From: Nelumbo lutea
Lineage: Eukaryota; Streptophyta; Magnoliopsida; Proteales; Nelumbonaceae
NCBI GenBank assembly: GCA_022828595.1
Contig: JAKGHH010000004.1
Coordinates: 51,758,922-51,822,921, forward strand
Direction of reading: 5' to 3'
Length of the DNA: 64,000 nt
The notes under the pieces are model-generated. The model ran no database searches and was not told the origin of the DNA. It worked only from the letters and a program-made list of their open reading frames with translations. The position numbers and the translations under genes were made by a program. The stretch's first letter is position 1, and every line of letters begins with the position of its first letter. Positions 15,301 to 27,300 of this stretch are shown in pieces.

Positions 15301-18300
15301 CTTTACTTGTTCCTCCTTTTTCAAAGCTCTATTATAACCTTCCTCTAGTCCTAGGCATTCTTTCCTTGTTAAAGAAGTGTAGGGGAAATAGATCTCGCTA
15401 AAGGTTTGGGCACTCTACTTGGAAATCTTGGAAATATTCTTGGAAAGAATCAACACTTATGACCTACTTAAAAGAAAGAAGACTGCCTTAAAAGAATTAA
15501 CACTTGTCTCCTAATTGGAAATATTCTTGTTACCACTTATTAATCTCCTACCCCTTTGTTTCTTCTACTTGGGTTTGGTTTCTTTCTCAGTTTGGTTATA
15601 GGTGGACTCCCCCACCAAGTCTACAAAGCCCCTTGACTCTTCTGCTGGTAACTAGACAACGAAGAGGGGAAGAATATTGTGGAGATTATCAAGAGCACTA
15701 GTTTGTTGGATAGTTTGGAAGGAAAGAAAGCGAAGAGTTTTTTTTCTGAAAAAAGAGAGAAGTAGAGAGGCAATCATAGAAGTTATCACTTCTAGGGTTG
15801 TTCATTGGGTAAAAATTGTGGAGATATTCAAGTACATTCATACAAAGCATTGTTGTCAAGGCAAAGCCTAGGCAACAAGGTGCCCTTGGAGGCTCGCCTC
15901 GCCTAATTGCCAAGCAGTTTTGCACATTGTGTTATTAAGTACTTTTACATTCTTAATTTTTTGAGATTATAATTATAAAATATACATTATTAAACTAAAA
16001 TATTCATTTTGTGTGTTTTTCTATTGGTTTCTTTTTATTATTTTCTTATTTTTTAGGGTTTAATCAACACAGACATTGCTAAATGCTGCATTGAACACTC
16101 GAACACTCGAAGACTTCAAAACCTGAACCATGAGGAAGAACTTAAAATTTTATCTAATCAACACATTTTCTTCTTCCTTCTTCCTCCACCTTTTCCTTTC
16201 TTACTTATTTTTCTTCTCATGAATATGTTGATTTTCTGTACTATAACATGAAGCTTATACTTTTTGTGAAAATTATGGATAATTATTAAGGAAATATGGT
16301 TATAGAACCTAGGGAACTACCCTAGGATATATATTTTTTACTTAAAAAATCCATAGCTTAGTTGATGCCTAGGTGCCCACCTAGGCAAGTTGGCAACAAG
16401 GCTCCCCCTTGTTGCCTAGCCTCACCTTGGCGCCTTGAAAAGTATGATACAGAAACACTGCTGAACAACTGGAAGTGGCAGCATCGGCTCCACACAGTGA
16501 AGGTAACCCTGGTCCATCAGGGATTGGTGGAGTTTTTAGGACGGAGGAAGGTTCAGTCATAGCTTTGTTCTCAGGCTCAATTGACACGGGGGACTCACTG
16601 CATGCAGAAATTGTGGCTTTGATTTTTTTTTTTTTTTCTTAAGATCGATAGCAGAAACTTTTATTAAGAGGAATAGAAAAGAGAAAGTTACAACAGGGAG
16701 GGGTAAAATCACTTAACCCTCCCTAAAAGTAGAAAACAAGTTAAGCAATGCTCAAAAGAGATTAGCTCCCCCCCCCCCTTTTTGGCCAAAGAATCTGCCA
16801 TAGAATTAGCGCTCTTCTTGGACCACTGAACCTGAATTTCCATGTTCTGAATTAGCTGGTTAATTTTCTTTTTCTCATTTAAGAACTTCCACAGACTGAA
16901 ATCTTCCTTCTGCAGCCAACTAACAGCCAGCCTAGAGTCGCCTCCAGCAGTTTTTTAATATTCAGTTGCTGGGCTCTTTTGATGCCCTTCCAAACTGCCA
17001 AAATTTCAGCTCTCAGAGAATCCCCCCAACCTATAGGAGCTGAATGTTAACAGGCTGATCATTGAAGGAGATTCTAAAGTGGTATTAGGTTGGTTAGGGA
17101 AGGAAGGTGATGGATTGTGGACATACATTAATGAATGAAGACACTTCAAGTGGCTACCTTGTAATGCTGTATCTACTTGGGGGAGAGTTAAGAGAGTTTA
17201 CCTCTCCCCACCATTGTAATGACTATTTCTTTTTAATGAAATTTATTGTTATTGATCAAAAAAGTGCCCAAAACAAACCATCTCTTCCCACCCCTTGCTT
17301 AGCGAACGTGTATCAGCAAAGGAATTAGCACTTCTCTTCATCCCCTGCAGTTTTATTTCCATACCCTGGGCCAGCCATTTAAACTTCATATTTTCATTAG
17401 CATAGTTCCAAAACCTGTTTTCCTCTTTATGCAGCTAGCTTATCACCAATTTTGAATCACCTTCAGTAATCAGCTTTCTAATGTTTAGCTCCTGTGCCCT
17501 TTTGCATGCCTTCCATTGCCACCATCTAAATGAATCACTTATTCCAATAGAACCTGACAATAAAGCAATAACTTTCCTTTCCTCATCTCTGAAAACTCCT
17601 CTTTACCTGAAGGACCTGAATTTCCTTTACTACACTAGAAGTTCAGGACTGTTATCAGTCTTGAACCCTAATGAATCTCAAGATCAAAGATAAGAAGGAA
17701 GAAAGAGGAGAGAAGAGGAAGAGGGAGGAGAAGCAGTAGAACGCAAGGGTTGAAAGGAGGAGCAGAAGCTTGATGTTCTGCCGCCGCCACTTTAATTAAT
17801 ATTTATAGGCTATGCTCATTACATGGAAAGGACAGATCTGCCCTTAGTCTTTACATAACAAATGGAGTAAAACAAAGACTGAAATAAATAACAACTGAAA
17901 CAACTAAATGACCAATAGCTAACCCTAGGCAGACTAGAACATCTTCTACCCTACAAACACAGTGGGACCATAGCTGTGGGGCCCACATCAGTGTTCTCTA
18001 CACTCCCCCTCAAGTTGGGAATAAATGTTTATCATTCCCAACTTGGATAGATCTGCCTCTAGCTTCTTCCGTGATACAGCTTTAGTGAGGATATCTGCCA
18101 GTTGCATATTGGAGGTGATGTATGGGAGACATACTTCTTGTGATGAGACTCTCTCTCGTACAAAGTGTCGATCAACTTCAATATGTTTAGTCCTGTCATG
18201 CTGCACTGGGTTGTGTGCTATATTAATAACCGCTTGATTATCACAATACAGCATCAGGGGCTTCTCATACTCAACACCCAACTCCTCAAGTAGTGATCTC

Positions 18301-21300
18301 AGCCAAAGAATTTCAGCCACTCCATTAGCCATTGACCTGTACTCAGCTTCAGCACTGGATCGAGAGACAACACTTTGTTTCTTACTCCGCCAAGAAACCA
18401 GGTTACCTCCCACAATAGCATAATATCCAGAGGTAGACCTTCTGTCATCAACACTCCCAACCCAATCGGCATCCGTATAGACTTCCACCTTCATGTGGTC
18501 ATTGTTCTTGAACATTATACCTCTACCCGGGCATCTCTTCAAGTATGCTAGTATTCTTTCTGCTGCTAAAAGGTGCGTGGTTCTAGGAGAATGCATGTAC
18601 TGACTGATAACACTAACGGCATAACTGATGTCTGGTCGGGTAAGGCATAGATATAGGAGCTTTCCCACTAACCGCTGAGCAGCTGCCCACTCTCTGCAGT
18701 AATCCTATAGTTCTGTTCAATGGGTGTATCTGCAAGTTTGACACCCAGCTTTCCAGTTTCAGCCAAGAGATCTAACACATATTTCCTCTGAGAGACAAAG
18801 ATCCCCTGCTTAGATCTAGCAACCTCAATACTGAAAAAACACCGTAGTGTACCCAGATCTTTCACCTCAAACTCTTGATGAAGGAGCTGTTTGAGGGACT
18901 CAATCTCATGGTTGTCGTTTCTTGTGACCACAATATCATCAACATAAACTGCAAGTAGTGTCAGTGACGACTCCACCCTCTTGATGAACAGTGTATGATC
19001 TGATTGGGCCTGTACATAACCGAACTTCCCAAGGGCTAGTCTGAATCTGTCGAACCAAGCTCTAGGTGACTGCTTCAAACCATACAATGCCTTATTGAGC
19101 CGACAAACTTTCTTACCTGCCTCCATATCATAGAATCCAGGAGGCAACTGCATGTAGACCTCTTCCTGCAAGTCCCCATTCAGGAAAGCATTCTTAACAT
19201 CCATTTGGTACAAAGGCCAAGTGTAGCTTGCTGCAAGAGATAATAGAACCCGAATGGTGGTCATCTTGGCTACCGGGGCAAATGTCTCCAAGTAATCTAT
19301 ACCATAAGTCTGAGTGAACCCTTTTGTAACTAGCCGAGCTTTGTACCTCTCAATGGAACCATCCGCATTATGCTTCACAGTAAATACCCACCTGCATCCA
19401 ACTGGTTTCTTTCCTTTGGACAAGTCAACTAGCTCCCATGTATTATTTTTCAACAGGGCATCCATTTCAACTTGCATTGCACCTCTCCACTCCGGGACTG
19501 ATAGGGCTTCTTGCACTGTTCTCGGAATAGGGACATTAGCAACAGAGGTGAGATAGGACCTGTAGGAGGGAGATAGGCGATCATAGGACAAAAAATGGGA
19601 GATGCAGTGGGCTGTAGATGTAGTGCAATGCCGTTTTCCTTTACGGAGGGCAATGGGAAGGTCAAGGTCATCTGCAGAGGGTGAGGTAGCAACAATGGAA
19701 GGAGTCTCTGTGGGCCCTGGGACTATAATATTTGGACTTGGAGCCGCAAAAGAGATTGTAGTTGGCTGGGACTGCTGATGACCAGGATCAATCTGCCTGC
19801 ATCGCCTGTGATAGACTCTCAACTCCCGATCCCTTTGACCACCCTCGCTACTACAGCCCTCATCATTATCGCCCTCATCATCAACTGGAATAGGTAAGGG
19901 AACAGCTCCAAAGGTATTAACCCTGTCCTCACTGCACTCCCCCTCCCCCTGAAGAAAAAGACCCAAATCTCCACGCTCACTACTCTCCCCCTGAGGAGAG
20001 ACCCGAGAATAGTAGGGTGTCTCCTCAAAGAAAGTGACATCCATGGATACAAACTTCTTCCCTGAGACGGGATCATAACAACAATAACCCTTTTGAGTTT
20101 GTGCATAACCAAGAAAGATGCATTTGGAGGCCTTGGGTTGAAACTTGGAGTGATTAGGACCAAGAAGCTGAACAAAACAGGTACAACCAAATGGCTTGAG
20201 GGGAATAGTGAACAACTCCTCATTGGGGTATAGAAGGGAAAAAGGAGGTTTCATATCAAGAACCCGAGAAGGAATCCGATTAATAAGATATACCGCCGTA
20301 AGGATAGCATCACCCCAGAAGCGAATAGGGACGTTGGAGGTAAACATAATACTTCTAGCCACCTCCAAGATGTGCCTATTCTTCCTCTTTGCAACCCCAT
20401 TCTGCTGAGGTGTATGAGGACACGTGCTCTGGTGGATAACCCCATGATTAAGGAGGTACGATGCCAATGGCTTAGCAAAGTATTCCTTTGCATTATCAGA
20501 TCTAAGCACTTCTATCCTGGCATCAAATTGTGTTAGGATCATTTGGTGGAAGTTTTGGGTCAGGACAGGCACCTCATCTCATGATCGCATAAGATAAACC
20601 TATGAAAACCGGGTGTGGTCATCAACAAATAGCAAAAAATACCTGTACCCCCCCATAGAAGGAATGTGATATGGCCCCCAAACATCAGTATGCACAATAT
20701 CAAAAGAACCATTACTCCTTTTATTACTCAATGAATAAGAGTTTCTACAATGTTTAGCCAACTCACAACTTTCACACTTCAACTGAGATGACTCAACAGA
20801 CTCAAACAAAGTAGGAAACGGACTCTTCAAGGACCGAAAAGATAAATGACCCAACCGGTTATGCCACAACATAACCGGACTCACAACTTGAGAAACAAGT
20901 AACTTCTTATCCACTGACTCTTCCCGAGCAGAACTCTCCCCGAGCAGATAGATCTCATTTGTCTCACAGCCAGTCCCAATCACCTTCTTCGTCTCCATGT
21001 CCTGAAAAACACATCGGTCAGGAAAGAAAGTTACTGAACAGTTCAAATGTTTGGTAATGCTACTGACGGAAAGGAGGTTAGTATCCAGTTTAGGAACATG
21101 CAAGACAGAGGACAAGGATATAGTATCTGACAGTTTGATGTCACCCTTGCCAGAAATAGGGACAAGAGAGCCATCAGCTATAGATACTTTATCCCTACCA
21201 GAAGATAAGTGATAAGTAGTAAACAAAGAGGGCAAGCTAGTCATATGGTCAGATGCACCTGAATCTATTACCCAACACGGTTCAGTAGTACCTGGAGCGG

Positions 21301-24300
21301 AGGCATGGTAGGCTGAGGCTCGAGTACCTGAGTGTGCAAAGGCCGATGTAGCCGGAGCTGATGATGACTGCGGTAACTGAGCTGAACTGCCAACTTCCTT
21401 CTCCAATTGTATTAGATCTGCCCAAACTGCAGCTAAGGTCTCTAATGGTGTGCCTCTTGTGCCAGATGAGGATGCTGAATCAGTAGTCGTAGCCACATGA
21501 GCTTTACTCCTTTTATTTCTCAACTTTGCCGGGACCAAATGTGGATGCAGCTTCCAACATGTTTCTTTTGTGTGTTTAGGTTTCTTGCAATGCTCACACA
21601 CCACATCCCTTTTATCTTCCTTCTTTCTGTCCCTCTCTGAATCACCCTCTGTTTTGGGTTTGACAGCTACCAAGGCAGGTGTAAACGGCTAAGGTTGCAT
21701 CATGACTTTCCTCCTGGTCTCTTCACTATGCACTAAGGAGTATGCCTGAGAGAGGGTCACACTATCTCTGGTCAAGATCCGCTGCCTCACAATATCATAT
21801 TCTAAATTCAGTCCTGCCAGAAACTCGAACACTCTGTTTGTCTCAATGTGCTTTCTATGTATCTGAGCATCTTTGGGACTCTCCCACTCAAGAGTCTCTA
21901 AGTGATCAATCTCATGCCATAGGGACTGCAAGTTAGAGAAATAGATCGACACCGGTTTCTCTCCTTGTTTAAGGGCATTCACCTCACATTTCAACTCATA
22001 TGCTCTGGCAACATTAAGGGGTCAGGAGTAAGTCTCTTTCATCACATTCCATATCTCCTTGGTTGTCTTTGCCCATAAGTAATTTCGGTCGATATGGGGC
22101 TGCATTGAATTATAGAGCCATGTCATAACCAAGTAGTTTTCTTGGACCCACTTGGTATACATAGGGTCTCCCTTGGAAGGTTCTGCCACATCTCCTAAGA
22201 GATACCCTACTTTGCCCCTTCCCCCAATAGCCATCATGGCTGATTGGGCCCATTCCAAATAGTTTGATCCATCAAACTTTACGGTTGTAATCTGAAAACC
22301 TGTCTCAGAACCACCACCATAACTGTTGTTCCCAAAACTGCCTTCTGCCTGATTCTTAAACTCCATTTCAGTCAAGAACCAGAAGTATCAAAGATTATGG
22401 TTACTACAGTCAAAACCAGCACTAGAACTCCCAACAATAGTCACAGAATCAGTAGAGAACCAATCTGTACTCACGATAGATGTGCATGAAATATATATAA
22501 GACTGATCTGAAATCAATAACCACACATAACAGCAACAGTCCGAACTGTTTTCACCCCCTCAAAAGTGTTCGAAACCCCAAAAGAAGACTGAAACACAGT
22601 TTGAAGAGCAATCTGATATGTTGAAGCCAATTTGAGGTTTTAATCAGTCCTAAGAGCCGTACGGATAAGGTTTATAGTAGGGTTAATATGAAACCCTAAA
22701 ACTGATCAATGTTGAGGAGAATTCTAGGGTTTGCCGCAGGAATATGATCACAAGTTTCGGCCTAATACTAGGGTTTGTCGTAGGGATAAGACAAAACCCT
22801 AGAGAAACCCTAGAGAATAGAGAGATAAAACCCTAGAGTAGTTCGGCCACCCTTACTGGATAGGTCCAACCTATATTTTCTGATGTTACTTCTCTCAGAA
22901 AGTAAAAAACTTACAGTAGAATGCAGTTCGCTGCCTACCAAGGTTACCCGAACCCTAGCCTTCTCTGATTCTTTCTGATCACCAACTTGCTACAACTGTG
23001 ACACTTCTTCAAACAGCTGCTAATCCTCTGGAGATCTCCAAGAACCAGTCAACGAACTCTGCTTTCTCAGCTTCCAGCCTTAGATGGTTCTCATGTGGTC
23101 GGCTGGACTAGACTCACATGAGAGAACTTGGCTCTGATACCAACTAGAAGTTCAGGACTGTTATCAGTCTTGAACCCTAATGAATCTCAGGATCGAAGAT
23201 AAGAAGGAAGAAAGAGGAGAGAAGAGGAAGAGGGAGGAGTAGTAGAAAACAAGGGTCGAAAGGAGGAGCAGAAGCTTGATGTTCTGCTGCCGCCACTTTA
23301 ATTAATATTTATAAGTTATGCTCATTACATGGAAAGGACAGATCTGCCCTTAGTCTTTACATAACAAATAGAGTAAAACAAAGACTGAAATAAATAACAA
23401 CTGAAACAACTAAATGACCAATAGCTAACCCTAGGCAGACTAGAACATCTTCTACCCTACGAACACAGTGGGACCATAGCTGTGGGGCCCACATCAGTGT
23501 TCTCTACAACTACTTCCATCAAAATTCAACTTAGTGAAACCATTAGTTGGTGGAGACCAAGGACTGATCACAGTTTTGAGGGGTGCTGAATTATCCACCT
23601 CCTTCCAATTTCTAATAAAAGCGTCTCTATATATATCCTGAAATAGTTCTGGAGACTTCACCCAATGTACCACACTACCACTCTAATAGTGATGACTTCA
23701 ATGATAGCATCTCTGCTTCTTTCCTTTTTCAGAAAAAATCCTTAGGTTCCTTTCTTCCCAACTAGCACCAAAGAAAACCCAGATGGCACACTCACCCTCC
23801 CAGAAACCCCCTTTTTTTGATTGATAACAAAAATTTTGTTAATATAAAGACAGAATATACAAATTTACCAAGTAAAAAAGTGAATCATTATGTACAATCC
23901 TCCCCAAAACTTTTACATCCAGTCCCCCCTGACACCTATCCCCAAAATAATTCATTTCTATTTACTCCTTGCCTTGCTAAGCTATCAGCAATTCCATTAA
24001 ATGATCTAGGAACACACTGGAATCCTAACAATTAGGAGTATCATCATAAGAACAATATATCTGCCACATTGTTTTAAAAGCTAGACACCACAAGGCACCT
24101 ATTTGGAGTCATGGTTTTACAAAGCACCTATTTGGTATCTTCATTGTTTTAGAAATGAGCTATACCATTTTGGAGTTATGATTCTAACAGGGCAGTTATT
24201 TGGCATTAGCCTGTATTACTTGATATACGGCTTCCTACATAGCTACATTTTCCCCTACTGTCCGAAGCTATTCAAATCAATAATTCAATCTCGACCTGCA

Positions 24301-27300
24301 TTAAAATTAATATGCTGACCTTTTTTTCAAGATGTTGGTTGTTGTTTGACAGCTGCAGTGCTTTTATGTTATTTTCGCATGCATGTATTTGTCCTATAAA
24401 AATCTCATTGTTAGATTTCAAATTTCTATGAACTATTCGGTGCTAATATTTCATATAGTTTGACAACTCATTTATAGTATATCATTACTTTAGTAGGTAG
24501 TATTGATTGTTCTACTTTACACTTTTGTATTTTTTATTTATTCAAAAAATTCAGGACTACAAGATTCACCGAGATGAAATACACACAAAGCTGGTACAGA
24601 TAATGAGAGAAAGGTTAATGGTACATATTCGTGGGTTGCCACAAATTGTTGAGAGCTGGAATAGACCAGATGACAGTGATTTACAGCCTAGTAACTTTGC
24701 TCGATCCCTTACCAAGGTGTGTTGCTTTTCAATATCCTTAGATATTTTATTAATGATGCTTCTTGTTACTGATTTGTATCAAAGGGCAAGCATTGCATTT
24801 AGATGCTTTAGTAGTGAACCATTACTCGTTTCTTATTTTTCCTTTCTTTTTCATTTTAATATATTGTTTTGATTGTAACCACTAATTTGGGCATCATGCT
24901 GCAATATGTTATCAATTTTTGTATATTTATTTCTGTAGTTAGGAAAATCCTATGTTTTTTGTAGCTTGAATATTATGCCATAGCCCTAGAGGCCTTGTAT
25001 AATTGGCACCCCTAGTGACATCTGTATGTTGTCATAGAACTTAAACAATTATGCAACTTGGTTCTGTAGTATAAGTCTTTTGTATAGCTATATAAACCTC
25101 ATATCCTGTAAAGTTTTGCTTTGAGGGAAGCACTTCCTCCTTCATACAATATCAGTTTCTTTTCAAAAGAAATAGTACCAGTTTACAGAGATTGGTTACA
25201 ACTGCCAACTACCTTACTACCACTCTCTGCCTTCATGTGCTAAGCTGATTCTTATAAAGTTACTTCCCCCTAAAATCATATCGAGAGTAGGAAAACCTCA
25301 TATGCATTTATGTACTCTCTTATTTTAAAACTCCCATCTGCCTTCATGTGCTGTTGCACATAAATGCAACAGAAAATGTTTTTGAAACCTAGCTTAGTAT
25401 ACCAGATACACATCTGATTTCTCTGCTATCAAGTAAAAGCTTATTGTAGAAAGGAACTGCACAAAGAAGGAACAGAAAGTTTAACTGGAGGACAAGGAGC
25501 AAGGGAGAGAGGACAAGAGGGTAAAGAGGAGAGATTCATAAAAAAGGAGGGAGGGATGGGGAATCTTCTAGTGATGACTTGGTGGTAGACTTTTTTGGAA
25601 AGCTTGGTTGTAAATTGAAGGACCAAATGAATTAGAAGCCTCTCTAAAAACTAAGGAGGATCCTAAAGTGAGGAAAGGAAATTGAGTGAAGTGGAAAGAT
25701 GATAAAGGGGAAAGGAGAAAGGGGAATAGATAAATCATTAGCAGAACGGTCCTAAGAATTAGGTTAAATGAAGTTGCTGAGTTGGAATGTAAAAGGGTTG
25801 AGAAGCACCAAAAAGAGAGAATTAATCAAAGAAGTGACCAGGATGTTGAAACCAGATGTGGTATTGTTGCAGGAATCCAAAAGACCAGAATTTGATAGAA
25901 GATGGGCAAGGAATCTTTGGAAGGCTAGGGGAATAAAATGAGCAATGACACTCATGGGGTTCCTCTGGGGTATAGTGACTGTGGAACAGTGAGGTGAAGT
26001 GGGGTTGGAAAAATTGGTAGGTAAATTTTCAATAATAAATTTACTTGGCCCAATGTCCATTCGAACCCGATTTGTTCCAGATTAGATAGGGTTTTGTTCA
26101 CATTGGATTGGGAGGAGCATTGTGGAGGCTTGTGATCTAGGACTCTCCCAAGGGTCACGTCTGTAAGAAGGAATTAAGGAATGCAAGGCCATCACCATTT
26201 AGATTTGAAAATATGTGATTGTGTTATCCAAGGTTAATTAAGAGGGGTGAAAGATTGGTGGGAGGCTACAAACAAGGATGCTGGAAAGGAATGAAATTTC
26301 ATAAGAAGAATCTAAAAGGAAAAAAAAAAAGTTTGGAATGAGATGGATTTGGGGAAGCTAGAAACAAGGACGCAAAATGTGATTCCAAAAATTGAGGAGT
26401 TAGACCTGAAAGAAGAAAGGGGTATTCTTGAGGAAGGAGATAAAGAACAAAGATGGACCTTGAGAAAACAACTGGAGGACTTATTGTACGAGGAAGGGAT
26501 AAGTTGGAGGCAAAAATTAGGGTGCAAGTGGTTAAAGGAGGGGGATAAAAACACGAGGTTTTTTTTGTATTGTGGCAAATGGAAGGGGGAAAACTTTCAT
26601 CTCCAAATTAGTAATTAAGGGTCGAGTATTACCCAACAAGATGGTATTGTTGAGGGTTTTGTAGATCATTTTAAATCTTTGGTTTAAAAGGCCATTGAAT
26701 GGTGGGGTTTAGGTAGACGGATTAGAGTGGCCAAGATTAGAGTCAGGGCTTAGTGTTTGGTTGGAGAGGAAATTTGAACTAGAGGAAATAAAAGAAGCGG
26801 TGTTCTCAATGGACAAAGCAAAAGCTCCTGGACTGAATGGATTCACAATGGCTTTTTACCAGGATTGATGGGACATTCTAAAAGAGGGTATTCTTTGGTC
26901 TTTGATGAGTTTAATAGAAGGGGAATAATTAATCTAGGGCTGAACTCCACTTCTATAGCCTTGACCCCAAAGAAAGTTGATGCCTCCCACCCAAGAGATT
27001 TTGACCGATCAGCCTAGTGAATAGCCTATATAAGGTTATAGCTAAGGTGTTTTCCTTGAGGATAAGGCAAGTACTCCCCACAATCATTGCACCTCACCAA
27101 GGGGCCTTCGTCTAAGGGAGGCAAATAGTGGATCAAATCTTAATAGAAAATCAATGTGTGGAGGATATGAAGAGGACATGGAGAAAAGGAGTGGTGTGCA
27201 AACTTGATCTATAGAAAGCCAATGATTTGGTGGACTAGTCTTTTTGAGTTGGGCCCATGCTCTTAACTCGAAGTCTAGTTTTGACAAATGGAGAGATTGG

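Larger units (their letters stand above)
12130..17262 (+). mobile_element. Composite L1-type LINE in VPS54 intron
   Basis: A sense-orientation L1 in the 14 kb intron. A 5' region of uncertain ORF1-like coding (12130-14300) is followed by the ORF2 C-terminal region (14450-15840), RNase H (16455-16621, then 17041-17160) and a 3' end ...ttaatgaaatttattgttat plus ...tcaaaaaag at 17262. Two later insertions interrupt it: a hAT-like MITE (15848-16446) and an antisense LINE 3' end (16622-17040). Endonuclease and reverse transcriptase cores are missing. The 5' limit is uncertain. Confidence 0.65.
17634..23508 (-). mobile_element. Ty1/copia LTR retrotransposon, antisense to VPS54
   Basis: A 5875-bp element with both LTRs (17634-18002, 23143-23508), a primer site complementary to initiator tRNA-Met, a polypurine tract and a 5-bp target duplication actac (17629-17633, 23509-23513). 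Gag and pol read on the minus strand in copia order (protease, integrase, RT, RNase H). They are broken by in-frame stops near 22022, 21689, 20600 and 20579 and a frameshift near 18668. The two LTRs are alike except for roughly 15 scattered differences and a few small indels, so it is fairly young but can no longer move by itself. Confidence 0.93.

Noticed and set aside
24103..24318. 71-codon ORF before a VPS54 exon
   Set aside because: It is an intronic AT-rich frame with no homology, and it is not in phase with the exon through any splice site.
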